A stretch of 64,000 bases of DNA from PALSA-894 sp963734185. GTDB taxonomy: Bacteria > Pseudomonadota > Alphaproteobacteria > Rhizobiales > Xanthobacteraceae. Shown here one piece after another: positions 25,384 through 33,732 of the stretch. Position numbers and translations under genes: made by a program. Position 1 is the first letter of the stretch. Every line of letters starts with the position of its first letter. Under the pieces are notes generated by a model. That model searched no databases and was not told the DNA's origin. It was given only the letters and a program-made list of their open reading frames with translations. The stretch lies in contig CAVTGA010000002.1 of assembly GCA_963734185.1 (NCBI GenBank), positions 1,860,001 to 1,924,000 on the forward strand. The letters run 5' to 3'.

Positions 25384-25567
25384 GACCCGCTCCATCACGA
25401 TTGGACGGGCCTATTTTGGACCGAGGCAGGCCGAAGCCGCAGAACAGGGATCGGGAGAAACCGGGAAATTCCGACAACGCTGCGTAGTCCGCTTTGTTTG
25501 AAGAGCGATGAGGCGTGAAGTTCGTTTGTGTGAATCTTATGTTTGGCCGAAGAGCGTAGCGAGATGT

Positions 25568-25588
25568 GGTTTTGCCATAGGCAAAACC
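25568..25588. other. Candidate oriT hairpin
   Basis: A perfect 9-bp inverted repeat, GGTTTTGCC and GGCAAAACC, around ATA, followed by CTCTCGGTC, in the space between the divergent coupling-protein operon and mobC-relaxase operon. Origins of transfer usually lie here, next to such a hairpin. No nic consensus could be assigned with certainty. Confidence 0.4.
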
Positions 25589-25658
25589 CTCTCGGTCAGG
25601 GGGCAAATAGCCGGCCCCCCGACACCCCAGGACGCATGCGCTCAGCACAAGGCGCAAC

Positions 25659-26012
25659 GTGGCACGGCCAAGGAAAAACGAAACTCGCGACCGGCAGTTC
25701 AATATCGCGCTGACGCGGCGCGAGCTTGAACGGCTCCACGCCGCCGCTGCGAAGGCGGCGATGCGGCCGGCCGACTATGCGCGCGCCAAGCTGTTCTCGG
25801 ACTGGCAGGTGGTGAAGGAAGACGCGGTGCGGCGCCAGGCCACGCCGGCGTCCAATCTCGATCCTCTCTTCATGAACGCGTTGTCCAGAATCGGGAACAA
25901 CCTCAACCAAATCACCCGACGCTTGAACACCCTCGATCTGCCGGCGCCGCCCAGCCTCGAACCGCTTCTTCGAGAAATCCGGCGCCTCGTCGGTAGCGAG
26001 GCCAGGCAATGA
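25659..26012 (+). CDS. mobC: MobC-like relaxosome protein
   Basis: A 117-aa basic protein starting at GTG 25659. It has a ribbon-helix-helix-like N-terminus (RDRQFNIALTRRELERLHAAAAKAAMRPADYARAKL) and the MobC C-terminal motif LSRIGNNLNQITRRLN. MobC proteins bind oriT and open the DNA for the relaxase. It overlaps the relaxase start by ATGA, giving one operon. Confidence 0.88.
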   Translation: MARPRKNETRDRQFNIALTRRELERLHAAAAKAAMRPADYARAKLFSDWQVVKEDAVRRQATPASNLDPLFMNALSRIGNNLNQITRRLNTLDLPAPPSLEPLLREIRRLVGSEARQ

Positions 26013-27508
26013 TTATCCGGATCGAGCCGCTCGGACGGTCCTTCAAGGGCGTCAGCGCCTATCTGACCCATGATCTCAACAAGGCGAAGACCGCGGAGCG
26101 CGTCGACTGGACCTGCACGCTCAACCTTGCCTCGGATGGCGTCGGCGAAGCCATCAACGAAATGTATTGGACCTACCGTGCCGCCGATGCCCTCAAGCGC
26201 GAAGCGGGGCTGCGGGCGGGCGGAAGGCAGGTCGAGAAGCCGGTCAAGCATTTTTCCCTGTCCTGGCATCCCTCGGAGAACCCGACGCGCGAAGAAATGA
26301 TCGAAGCGGTGCAGGACTTCATCCGACACATGGGCTGGTCCGACAGGCAGGCGGTCCTGGTGGCTCATAAGGACCGGCCGCACGATCATGTGCATGTTAT
26401 TCTGAACACGATTTCACCGATCGACGGCCGCGTCCTCGATCCTGGGTATGAGCATGCGCGCGCCTCGTTCTGGGCACTGGCGTACGAGCGGGAACGCCGC
26501 CGCGTGCTCTGCAAGGAGCGGCTGAAGCCCTACGGGCAGCGCGAACCGGCGCCGACGCGCGAGGCCTGGCAGGCGATGAAAGAGGCGGAACATGCGTTCG
26601 ACGCCGCCGAAGCCGTGCTCAAGGTGCGGCAGCCGGATTATATCGAGCGCCATGATCCGGCGACTTGGCGGGCCAGGGAATGGGAGGCGTTGCGCAGCGA
26701 TCAGAGAGATCAGCGGACCGACTTCTTCGCGGGTGGCAAGCAAGCCTACCGCGAGGTTCGGAATTCCGTGTTTCGCGAGGTGCGGACCGAGTTTCGTCCA
26801 CAATGGCAGACGTGGTTCCGGATGCGACGGGAAGGCGCCGACCTCGCGCTTCTCGGTGCCATCAGAGACGGGATTCTGGAACGCCAGAACGCTGAGCTTG
26901 AGAAGCGGCGCGACGAGGCTTGCAAGGAGCTTCGGCAGCGCCGCGATCAGGAATACGCCGAGCTGTTGCAGCGTCAGCGTGACGAGCGCGCCGAATTGAA
27001 AGAAAGGCAGCGCGGTGGCCTGCGCACCTATGATCTGCTGGACCGGGTCGCCGAGCGCACCGAAAGCGCCAATGACAACAAGGATGGCCGCCAAGCCGAG
27101 CGGGAGGAGCTGCGCGCCGGCTTTCGTAGCGCTGCCAATGAGACGACCCAACCGAGGGAGCGTGACGAGCTGGAGGAGCCCGCGCCAGAATTTGAGGAAG
27201 CGGGCCGAAGCGGCCGACATAGAGTCAAAGACCCGGCTAATGCCGTGGGTGATCTCGGCACAGCGGCAATCGGCGCCCTCGCCGACGTGGTCGAGAGACT
27301 GTTCGACGGCTTCCTGACCGGGGGCGAGCAGCCGCGACCGCGTAAGGTCACGCCGTCGCGCGACACGGAGAAACAGCCACGCACTGACAATTCCGCGCGC
27401 GCGACCGAACGGCAACAGAAGGCAGACGAGGCCGTGGCGACCGAGGCGGAGCAGCTGCATGCCTATTGGGAGGAACGAAAACGACGGCGCAGCCGAGAAC
27501 GGGATTGA
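26009..27508 (+). CDS. Relaxase/mobilisation nuclease (VirD2/MobA type)
   Basis: A 499-aa DNA strand transferase that nicks oriT and pilots the strand. The N-terminal domain holds MIIRIEPLGRSFKGVSAYLTHD with a candidate catalytic Tyr at residue 18, and the three-histidine metal motif (HDHVHVILN) near residues 124-132. Residues 290-340 are a coiled coil (ELEKRRDEACKELRQRRDQEYAELLQRQ), and the tail is highly charged, a likely secretion signal region. It is coupled to mobC by a 4-base overlap. Confidence 0.92.
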   Translation: MIIRIEPLGRSFKGVSAYLTHDLNKAKTAERVDWTCTLNLASDGVGEAINEMYWTYRAADALKREAGLRAGGRQVEKPVKHFSLSWHPSENPTREEMIEAVQDFIRHMGWSDRQAVLVAHKDRPHDHVHVILNTISPIDGRVLDPGYEHARASFWALAYERERRRVLCKERLKPYGQREPAPTREAWQAMKEAEHAFDAAEAVLKVRQPDYIERHDPATWRAREWEALRSDQRDQRTDFFAGGKQAYREVRNSVFREVRTEFRPQWQTWFRMRREGADLALLGAIRDGILERQNAELEKRRDEACKELRQRRDQEYAELLQRQRDERAELKERQRGGLRTYDLLDRVAERTESANDNKDGRQAEREELRAGFRSAANETTQPRERDELEEPAPEFEEAGRSGRHRVKDPANAVGDLGTAAIGALADVVERLFDGFLTGGEQPRPRKVTPSRDTEKQPRTDNSARATERQQKADEAVATEAEQLHAYWEERKRRRSRERD

Positions 27509-27989
27509 CCGCGGGCTTGAAAGCGGAGGCCACTCCCAAGCCCGAGAGTACCGCAGGCCTCGCCGCTATCGAGTGAGACGCCGCCGGATTCGCCGGTGGG
27601 AGGTGCTGCCTGATGACAGCGCATCCGAGAGGTCGCGCGTCGCCGCCGCTTACGATGCCTTGAGTCAAGCCGACGAGGCGGGCCTCTTTCAGCACTACGG
27701 GATGCGAATTGCCGCATTGCTTGTTTGTCTTCGGGGTGTGGAGCTGGCTGTGGCAATCGAGCGGCTGCGGTCGGAGACGAACGCCGCTTTGGCGGTGTCT
27801 CGTACCGTGTGGAGAGCGCGGAAGCGGGAGCACCTGGCCAAGTTGCGGCCGATGAGAAGACGAGGGGCCGCTCCTGATACGCTGGGTTTCGCGGCGGCAG
27901 TATTTGATGTCGTGGCAAGGAAGGTCAGGCCTTCCCGAAAGATGTCCAAACGATTGCAGCGGATCTTTCAGAGTAGTCCCCCGTTGTAG
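27459..27989 (+). CDS. Hypothetical protein downstream of relaxase
   Basis: An open frame of 176 codons whose first part overlaps the relaxase 3' end, so the true start is probably further in (GTG candidates near 27572 and 27601). From about residue 60 the sequence is protein-like (AAYDALSQADEAGLFQHYGMRIAALLVCLRGVELAVAIERLRSE) with GC-rich third positions. No family is recognised. The opposite strand also has a long open frame of low-complexity type, which I consider a shadow. Confidence 0.45.
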   Translation: MPIGRNENDGAAENGIDRGLESGGHSQAREYRRPRRYRVRRRRIRRWEVLPDDSASERSRVAAAYDALSQADEAGLFQHYGMRIAALLVCLRGVELAVAIERLRSETNAALAVSRTVWRARKREHLAKLRPMRRRGAAPDTLGFAAAVFDVVARKVRPSRKMSKRLQRIFQSSPPL

Positions 27990-28039
27990 GAACGGCGGCG
28001 TATTGGCCGCCGTATCCGCAGGCCGGTCAGGCTGAACGG

Positions 28040-28495
28040 TCAGGTCTTTTCCCCTTTGACCTTCGCTGTCGCCCACTGACGAAATCGTGACTTTGAGAGA
28101 CAGAGCCGCTCACCAAGCTTGAAGAAACCGGGTCCGCCAGGCCGCGATCCGTATCGTTCAAACAGGCGGAACGCCCTCCTCTCGCTACAAGGAAAGTAGT
28201 GCTCGGTGATCCACACGCCGATGGCTTTGGCTCCTATCAGCCAATCCGATCCCGACGTGTCTGGAGGAGGGGGCGGCTGTTCAGTACCACCGCCGCCAGT
28301 CGGCGGTCGACCGCCACGCATACGTTCCGCAGCGCTGACCACCACGCGGTCTGATCCAGCGGGGCCGTGACCCAGTTCCAGTCGGGTAGTGCGAAGCGAT
28401 CGCTCGCGCGCGGCGTGGCGAACTGTCGCCTCGAAGCATGCTTCTGCAGTCGTCGCCGAACCAGTTTCGTTGGGCATCGTGCGATAGGAAATCAT
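28040..28495 (-). CDS. Small protein with excisionase/HTH-like C-terminus
   Basis: A 151-aa protein starting MISYRTMPNETGSATT at 28495. The middle is a Gly/Pro-rich linker (GGGGTEQPPPPPD). The C-terminal 60 residues (GAKAIGVWITEHYFPCSERRAFRLFERYG, then FFKLGERLCLSKSRFRQW) look like a winged-helix DNA-binding domain of excisionase type and resemble the C-terminus of the protein at 32261-32620. It is divergent from the WD40 gene with a 99-base shared upstream region, so it may regulate it. That is inference. Confidence 0.6.
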   Translation of the reverse strand: MISYRTMPNETGSATTAEACFEATVRHAARERSLRTTRLELGHGPAGSDRVVVSAAERMRGGRPPTGGGGTEQPPPPPDTSGSDWLIGAKAIGVWITEHYFPCSERRAFRLFERYGSRPGGPGFFKLGERLCLSKSRFRQWATAKVKGEKT

Positions 28496-28594
28496 GGTGT
28501 ATGCCTCTTTGCGGGTTGATCCCATGGCCCAAAGAGGCGAATCTTTGAGAAACGTAGACACCACGAAGGGAATCAATCTGAAAAGCTCGGAACC

Positions 28595-31500
28595 ATGCCG
28601 CGGATCACGAAAACTTTGCCTCCCGATCGCGCCGACTACAGTTTCGGCGATCTCGTGTACTGGCACCTCTTTAGAAACGGCACCCGCCCATCGGTTGACC
28701 CTTCCGACAAGGTCGGTCGTGTATGGGAAACCAATGCGATCTGCCGGCTTTTACAAATTCACGAGCGAACGCTCCGCAATTGGATACGGGATAGGAACCT
28801 CCCCGACAGCGTAGTTCCACTGAGCAATGAGCTGTTCGGTGACAACAGCCGGTGGGATGACGCCCGGATCGAGCTTCAAAGAAGGTTCGAAGAGGGCTGG
28901 GCCCTTCGGCGCCGAAGGGCCAACTCAGAGGTGGCTGAGGCAAACGCCATAGAGTCATCCCCCGCCGATCTCGCCGCTGCCGAACCTACCGAGGTTACCA
29001 ATCACGCTGAAAATCCTAGCCACAGGGCACCATCTCAGGATCACGAGCCGGAAAAGTTCGGAAACGCCCCAAACTTCTTGCCAGGAGGGGCGGAAACGGC
29101 CTCTGTCCCTAGGACTATCCAATCGCGACAGCCGCCGAGGTTGAGGGCGCTGGCAGCTTTCTCGTTCGTTGCCCTTTTGAGCATGGCCGGCCTCGCACTG
29201 GTGCTCCTGAATGCTCGGTCGACCGCAGAGGAACAAAACCGCTACCTCATGGGTAGGGCGGCGGCAGCATACCACGACGGCTTCTGTGACCGGGCGCTTC
29301 GGTACGCCCTTGCGGCGCTACCTCCTCCCGGGAGCCTTTGGGAAGGTAGCCTTGCTCCGGTCTTTCAGGCTCAGATCATGGGCTACTTAGCGAGTTCCAG
29401 GTGTCCCTTCCAAGCAGCCATGCCTGGAGAAGTGTCATCCATCGGGCGCGCAGGTTCGCGTTTGCTTCTCGTTCGAGACGAATTTGCCCTGTTGTGGGAT
29501 ACGGATCGTGCATCAACAGTTGCGTCCCTGGGTCGGGTCGCGTCCAGTGCGTTTCAAAGTGAAGGCAACCTCCTTCTGACTTCAGCTCCGGGAAAAGGTC
29601 CTGGGGAACACCGGACCTACACCTTGTGGAATGCGGAAACGGGACAGCGAAAGGCACAAATCGAAATTCCCGGTGAGGCTAGGCTAGCTCCTGAAATCGT
29701 GCCGGCGCTCTTGCATTATGTTGAAGAAGGCAAGACCGCTCGTTTGGTAAATGTCGAAACCAAGCAAGAAATTGCCGTGCTGCGAGGCCATCGAAGTCAA
29801 ATCCTGAAGGTCGTATTCAGTAGCAACGGATCTACGATTGCGACCACCGCAGATGACAGCACGATCCGCATTTGGAGCGCTGCGACTGGAGATCAAATTT
29901 ACACCTTCGCCGACCAGCCGACGAATGTTGAAATCCATGCTGTGAGTGACGACGGCCGATACATCGTTACCAGCTCGGACCGCGAAGTTCGAATTTTGGA
30001 TTTGAGAGCGCCGCAACGTTCAAGTCAAAATTTCACCATGAGTTTGCAACACTTGGAGAGGGTTCACCAAGCGTCGTTCTCCCCTGACGGAAAGGTCGTA
30101 CTGCAGATAGGTGGGTCCAGGCTTCTTACCAAGACCCTGAACTCGTCACAACCTGCTGCCCTCGAATTGTCGGCACAGGGCGAAATCCGGACCTTGAGTA
30201 AGGATAAGACACGCGCCTTCGTGACAGCCGTTTCCAAATATGAAGGTTCGGAAAGAGCCGATCCCGAAGCCCGCCTCATCCACGTAAGCGATCTTGGAAC
30301 AACGAAGCTACCGGTGCATCACCCTGGCCCGATCAACGCTGTGACATTCAGCGACGACGGTAGGCTGTTGGCAACCGGTGGCAATGATGGAGTGGTCCGC
30401 ATCTGGGATGCGAGAGACGGAAAGCTCATGGCCACGCTCGCTGGCCACTCGGCCAAGGTAACGGCAATCGCGATCGGCTCCGACAATCGCAACATCGTCA
30501 CTTCCGCTCTCGATGGTACGACGCGGATATGGCGCTTAGACCGGCTTTCACCCACACAGACGTTTGTCGGACACACGGCTCCTGTCACATCTGCCCAGCT
30601 TCATCCCGAGGGGCGGGTACTCGCGACGACCTCTGAGGATGGATCGATCCGTCTCTGGGACGCGGCAAGTGGCCAAGGGCTAGCCCAAGCGTCTGTAAAT
30701 AAGTCCGAGCTGTTTTCCGTGGGATTCAGCCGAGATGGCTCCAAAGTTCTGGCAGCTTCATACGACGGCGTTGTACGAGTTTGGTCGACTAATGATTTAA
30801 ACAGCGATCCGGTCAAATTGACACATGGAATGGGCACGATCACAACGGCCCGCTTTGGAACCGAAACGCGCGTCGTAACTGGCGGATCAGACGGATCGCT
30901 TAACGTATGGGATGCAACATCGCACCAAAAACTCGCCAGCCTAAACGTGGCGAACTTGGTCGAGAGCGCACTCTTCAATCCGGATGGGTCAATCATTGCT
31001 ACCGTTGGAAAGTACCGTGTCTGGGACCTGTGGAGAACGGCAGGTCCCCGGCAACTGCCCATGCTGCTGAGGTCCGGTGGCGATGAAACACTTTATTTGA
31101 AAGAGATTGAAGGAGGGGGTGTTCAGGAGACAGACCCGACGGTACTCGCGCGTAAAACTGGAGGAACGATTGCCTTTTCGCCAGACGGTTCGAAGTTCTA
31201 CGTAACATGTCCAAATTGCGGACGCACGGATATCTGGGAGACGTCTACGGGGCGCTCCCTTGGAATCATTCAAGGTCTTAGCGGACGACTAGATCATGGT
31301 GCGATGAATGCTTACGGCGACCTCATAGTTGTGTCACGAGCACCGCGCGGCGTTGAAATATGGCACCTGCCGACCAAACAGCTCATGGTCTCTTTCGCAA
31401 ATGAGAGTCGCGAAGATGTAAGTGCGTCTTTCAGCCCTGATGGGCGTCAGGTTGTGATTGCATCTGAAGACGCCCTAGCCAGGATTTTCAATCTTGATCC

Positions 31501-31723
31501 CATAATTGTCGCCAAATCTCCTGACCGCGTGACCATGATATGCGCTGAACGGCTCAAAGGTGCGACGTCATTCAGTGACGCAGAAATGGAGGACCCTGTT
31601 CTTGCCGCTAGCGAAGACCTTCGTGACCCCTGCACGAGAGTCGGGCCGCTTCGGCATGAATACTATTCACGAAAGCTGTATTCGATCGCCAAGGAATTGC
31701 GTATGCGGGTCCAGCTTTTCTAG
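28595..31723 (+). CDS. HTH-TM-WD40 repeat protein
   Basis: A 1042-aa protein with unusual architecture. Residues about 12-105 are an HTH-like domain (DLVYWHLFRNGTRPSVDP, then ICRLLQIHERTLRNWIRDRNLP). Then come a polar linker, one membrane helix near 188-210 (ALAAFSFVALLSMAGLALVLLNA), a helical AALPPPGSLW region, and from about 390 to the end many WD40-type blades (VLRGHRSQILKVVFSSNG, INAVTFSDDGRLLATGGNDGVVRIWD, VTSAQLHPEGRVLATTSEDGSIRLWD). No NTPase, caspase or TIR effector is seen. WD40 plus an effector-type N-terminus is a theme of prokaryotic conflict proteins. The start has no strong ribosome site. Confidence 0.85.
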   Translation: MPRITKTLPPDRADYSFGDLVYWHLFRNGTRPSVDPSDKVGRVWETNAICRLLQIHERTLRNWIRDRNLPDSVVPLSNELFGDNSRWDDARIELQRRFEEGWALRRRRANSEVAEANAIESSPADLAAAEPTEVTNHAENPSHRAPSQDHEPEKFGNAPNFLPGGAETASVPRTIQSRQPPRLRALAAFSFVALLSMAGLALVLLNARSTAEEQNRYLMGRAAAAYHDGFCDRALRYALAALPPPGSLWEGSLAPVFQAQIMGYLASSRCPFQAAMPGEVSSIGRAGSRLLLVRDEFALLWDTDRASTVASLGRVASSAFQSEGNLLLTSAPGKGPGEHRTYTLWNAETGQRKAQIEIPGEARLAPEIVPALLHYVEEGKTARLVNVETKQEIAVLRGHRSQILKVVFSSNGSTIATTADDSTIRIWSAATGDQIYTFADQPTNVEIHAVSDDGRYIVTSSDREVRILDLRAPQRSSQNFTMSLQHLERVHQASFSPDGKVVLQIGGSRLLTKTLNSSQPAALELSAQGEIRTLSKDKTRAFVTAVSKYEGSERADPEARLIHVSDLGTTKLPVHHPGPINAVTFSDDGRLLATGGNDGVVRIWDARDGKLMATLAGHSAKVTAIAIGSDNRNIVTSALDGTTRIWRLDRLSPTQTFVGHTAPVTSAQLHPEGRVLATTSEDGSIRLWDAASGQGLAQASVNKSELFSVGFSRDGSKVLAASYDGVVRVWSTNDLNSDPVKLTHGMGTITTARFGTETRVVTGGSDGSLNVWDATSHQKLASLNVANLVESALFNPDGSIIATVGKYRVWDLWRTAGPRQLPMLLRSGGDETLYLKEIEGGGVQETDPTVLARKTGGTIAFSPDGSKFYVTCPNCGRTDIWETSTGRSLGIIQGLSGRLDHGAMNAYGDLIVVSRAPRGVEIWHLPTKQLMVSFANESREDVSASFSPDGRQVVIASEDALARIFNLDPIIVAKSPDRVTMICAERLKGATSFSDAEMEDPVLAASEDLRDPCTRVGPLRHEYYSRKLYSIAKELRMRVQLF

Positions 31724-31736
31724 ACAAGGTGCGACT

Positions 31737-32147
31737 CTACCCTGGCCCAAATCGGGATGGTGCCCGCGCCATAACCGGGGGCTTAGCTTGGCAACCCCGG
31801 TTCATCTTGTAGGCATCGCGTACCGCGTCATCCGTCGGAAAACTGAAAACGGCATCTGGATTTTTCTTAACATGGTCGATAGCCGCTTCGAGTTCTTTCC
31901 TCGCCCGAGCCGCATCGGGATGGTCGCTTTGCGAAAGGTCCCGAGGATTGGCGTAGCTGCCCAGTCCTTGTCTGTGGAAGGCGGCTGCAAGAGATATGTA
32001 CTTCGGCCCCAATAGCGAAGGTGTTCGTACGATGCCGCAGTACTGCGTATCGCGAGCCGGCAACACCGGTATTTTTCGGGCACTCGGATCAGTAATCGTC
32101 GTGCCGCCTTTAGTTATGCCAAGAATATCCATTTCAAAAATGGTCAT
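31737..32147 (-). CDS. Hypothetical protein
   Basis: A 136-aa frame, with start uncertain between ATG 32147 and ATG 32132. The visible text includes CGIVRTPSLLGPKYISLAAAFHRQGLG and ARKELEAAIDHVKKNPDAVFSFPTDDAVRDAYKMNRG, which look protein-like. It is convergent with the WD40 gene, 13 bases away. No family is recognised and no good ribosome site is visible. Confidence 0.45.
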   Translation of the reverse strand: MTIFEMDILGITKGGTTITDPSARKIPVLPARDTQYCGIVRTPSLLGPKYISLAAAFHRQGLGSYANPRDLSQSDHPDAARARKELEAAIDHVKKNPDAVFSFPTDDAVRDAYKMNRGCQAKPPVMARAPSRFGPG

Positions 32148-32260
32148 GAAGTAAAGTAATGTGACAGTGCACATACTATGATAAGAGCATTTAGTCTCCG
32201 TTAATTCCCACAACATGCCGTCAAGGTGCCGTTTTCCCGAGATTTCACAAGCTTAGCGTC

Positions 32261-32620
32261 TCACAGTTGCTTGAATACTACCGAGCTTGCACGCCCTTCC
32301 TGATTTTCAATCCATTCAAGAAGCACGGACTTTCGGCTGCAAATGTTCGCGCCTAGCCGGAAATGCGGCAGCTTCCCAGCTTCAACGAGGCGGAAGACCT
32401 TCCGGGCGTGCTTTTTGTCGCCGTAGAGGAAATGCGCGATGGCCGCCGCGCCATGGAGGATGTCGCTGGCGAGGTCGGCGCGGGTTACCGGCGGCTCCTC
32501 GAGGAGCGCCGCGCCCTTAAGCAGGCGGTCCAACGCCCCGCCCTCCGGGATGAGCCGAAGAAAGGCGGCAAGGCGGTCGAGCTGACCTGCGTCAGGTTTC
32601 GGCGACTGGGTCTCGTCCAT
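32261..32620 (-). CDS. Small HTH/excisionase-like protein
   Basis: A 119-aa protein starting MDETQSPKPDAGQL at 32620. The C-terminal part (GAAAIAHFLYGDKKHARKVFRLVEAGKLPHFRLGANICSRKSVLLEWIENQ) has the helix-turn-helix-wing layout of excisionase/MerR-like domains. It parallels the C-terminus of the 28040-28495 protein: GAxAI, then R-x-x-FRL, then F-x-LG-x-x-x-C-x-x-x-S. It is divergent from the 32800 gene and a likely DNA-binding factor of the mobile element. Confidence 0.65.
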   Translation of the reverse strand: MDETQSPKPDAGQLDRLAAFLRLIPEGGALDRLLKGAALLEEPPVTRADLASDILHGAAAIAHFLYGDKKHARKVFRLVEAGKLPHFRLGANICSRKSVLLEWIENQEGRASSVVFKQL

Positions 32621-32799
32621 TTTCTTGTTGACGTTTCTTACGAGCTTCGCCGTGCGCGGCGCAGGAGATGTCTTAGAGCGCCTTGTGCTCGGCTGTCGCG
32701 GACAAAATTCTTTTGAACAAAGCAGACGCATTGTTGGCAGACGCGGGCAGGCGTAGGCGTCAGGCCATCATCACCAACAACAACCAAAAAGGAGTTGCC

Positions 32800-33300
32800 A
32801 TGACGAATACGGTTACGATTGGAAGACGTTTGGTCCCCCTCGCATCCATCGCGCTGGTGGAGCCCTTCGATGCTTCTGCACATCCGGGTATGAAGACCGA
32901 CAAGGTGTTCAAGGCCCGTATCGTGTTGCTGGATCGGCAGAGCGTGCTCAGCGAGGATACGCCGGAAGCATTCATCGCGGCGCATGGGTTTCGGATCGTG
33001 GGAGGCGAGGGCGTCGGTCTCAATCCATCGGTCCGGTTCTCGGTAGAGAGCTTCGTGCCGGCGGAAGGGTTTGTGCCGAACAAGCCATATGCCTCGCGCC
33101 TGCTGTGGCGTGATCTGGAAGGCAACAGTCAGAGCAAGCTCTTTGTCATCGAGCCGCGGACGCTTCTGGCGATCGCCGTCACCGGGGAGAAGGTCGAAGA
33201 AAAGCCACCGGCGCCAAAGGGCGGGGGAAGTCGAAAGCCGACCGCAACCATCGACCGCCGTAAGGCGCGGCGCCGCGCCCCGCAGCCTGAGCCTGTCTAA
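32800..33300 (+). CDS. Hypothetical protein upstream of integrase
   Basis: A 166-aa protein starting MTNTVTIGRRLVPLASIALVEPFD, with AAGGAG at an ideal distance. It appears as a compact beta-rich domain (FKARIVLLDRQSVLSEDTPEAFIAAHGFRIV, then LFVIEPRTLLAIAVTGEKV) followed by a basic Pro-rich tail. Proteins of this layout recur beside integrases and HTH genes in rhizobial islands; the function is unknown. Confidence 0.75.
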   Translation: MTNTVTIGRRLVPLASIALVEPFDASAHPGMKTDKVFKARIVLLDRQSVLSEDTPEAFIAAHGFRIVGGEGVGLNPSVRFSVESFVPAEGFVPNKPYASRLLWRDLEGNSQSKLFVIEPRTLLAIAVTGEKVEEKPPAPKGGGSRKPTATIDRRKARRRAPQPEPV

Positions 33301-33635
33301 GAGTTTGGGCGCGGCCTTCCCTGCATTCCTGTGCAGGGAAGGCACGGCTCTATCGGCCTGCGGCCGACCGAGCCCCTGGATCCCGTCAGGCGGGATCACC
33401 GGTCTCGGCCCTTCGGGTAACGATCCTCGCGCGAAGGATTAGGGACAGCCTTCGACTGACATTGCTCGTTTTGTTTTTTGGGGCCTGCGGCCCCCCGGCC
33501 GTCAAGGCCAAGGCGAGCGCCCGCCGTCGCTGCGCTCGGCGTGCGGCCTATGACGGCCTACCCCCGCTATTGAAGAGGCTGCCGCTGGGTTGCGTGCGCA
33601 ACCCGCATTTCAAGAACAACAAGAACAAGGCGAGC
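33301..33635. repeat. Structured intergenic repeat, copy related to 18955-19085
   Basis: A chain of hairpins: CCTTCCCTGCA/TGCAGGGAAGG, GGCTCTAT...ACCGAGCC, GATCCCG/CGGGATC, and GGTCTCGGCCCTTCGGGTAACGATCC, the last matching the block at about 19055-19082. Further on are GGGGCC/GGCCCC and GTTGCGTGCGCAAC stems. No gene is seen. Confidence 0.5.
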
Positions 33636-33728
33636 ATGACCTTCGATGAATTCTTCAGCAAAGACCGGCAAGAAACGGTAGCGCGCGCGCCGCGCGTCTT
33701 TCGGCCACGCCGCCTTCGCCCAAGGTAG
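33636..33728 (+). CDS. Possible 30-aa leader peptide before integrase
   Basis: Open frame MTFDEFFSKDRQETVARAP ending four bases before the integrase ATG, with AAGGCGAG upstream. The basic Arg/Pro tail and small size leave it doubtful; it may be a coupled leader or chance. Confidence 0.28.
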   Translation: MTFDEFFSKDRQETVARAPRVFRPRRLRPR

Positions 33729-33732
33729 GGCC

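Noticed and set aside
27348..28076. 242-codon minus-strand frame opposite the relaxase tail and its downstream gene
   Set aside because: Low-complexity, with no motif; the plus-strand frame has better coding character.
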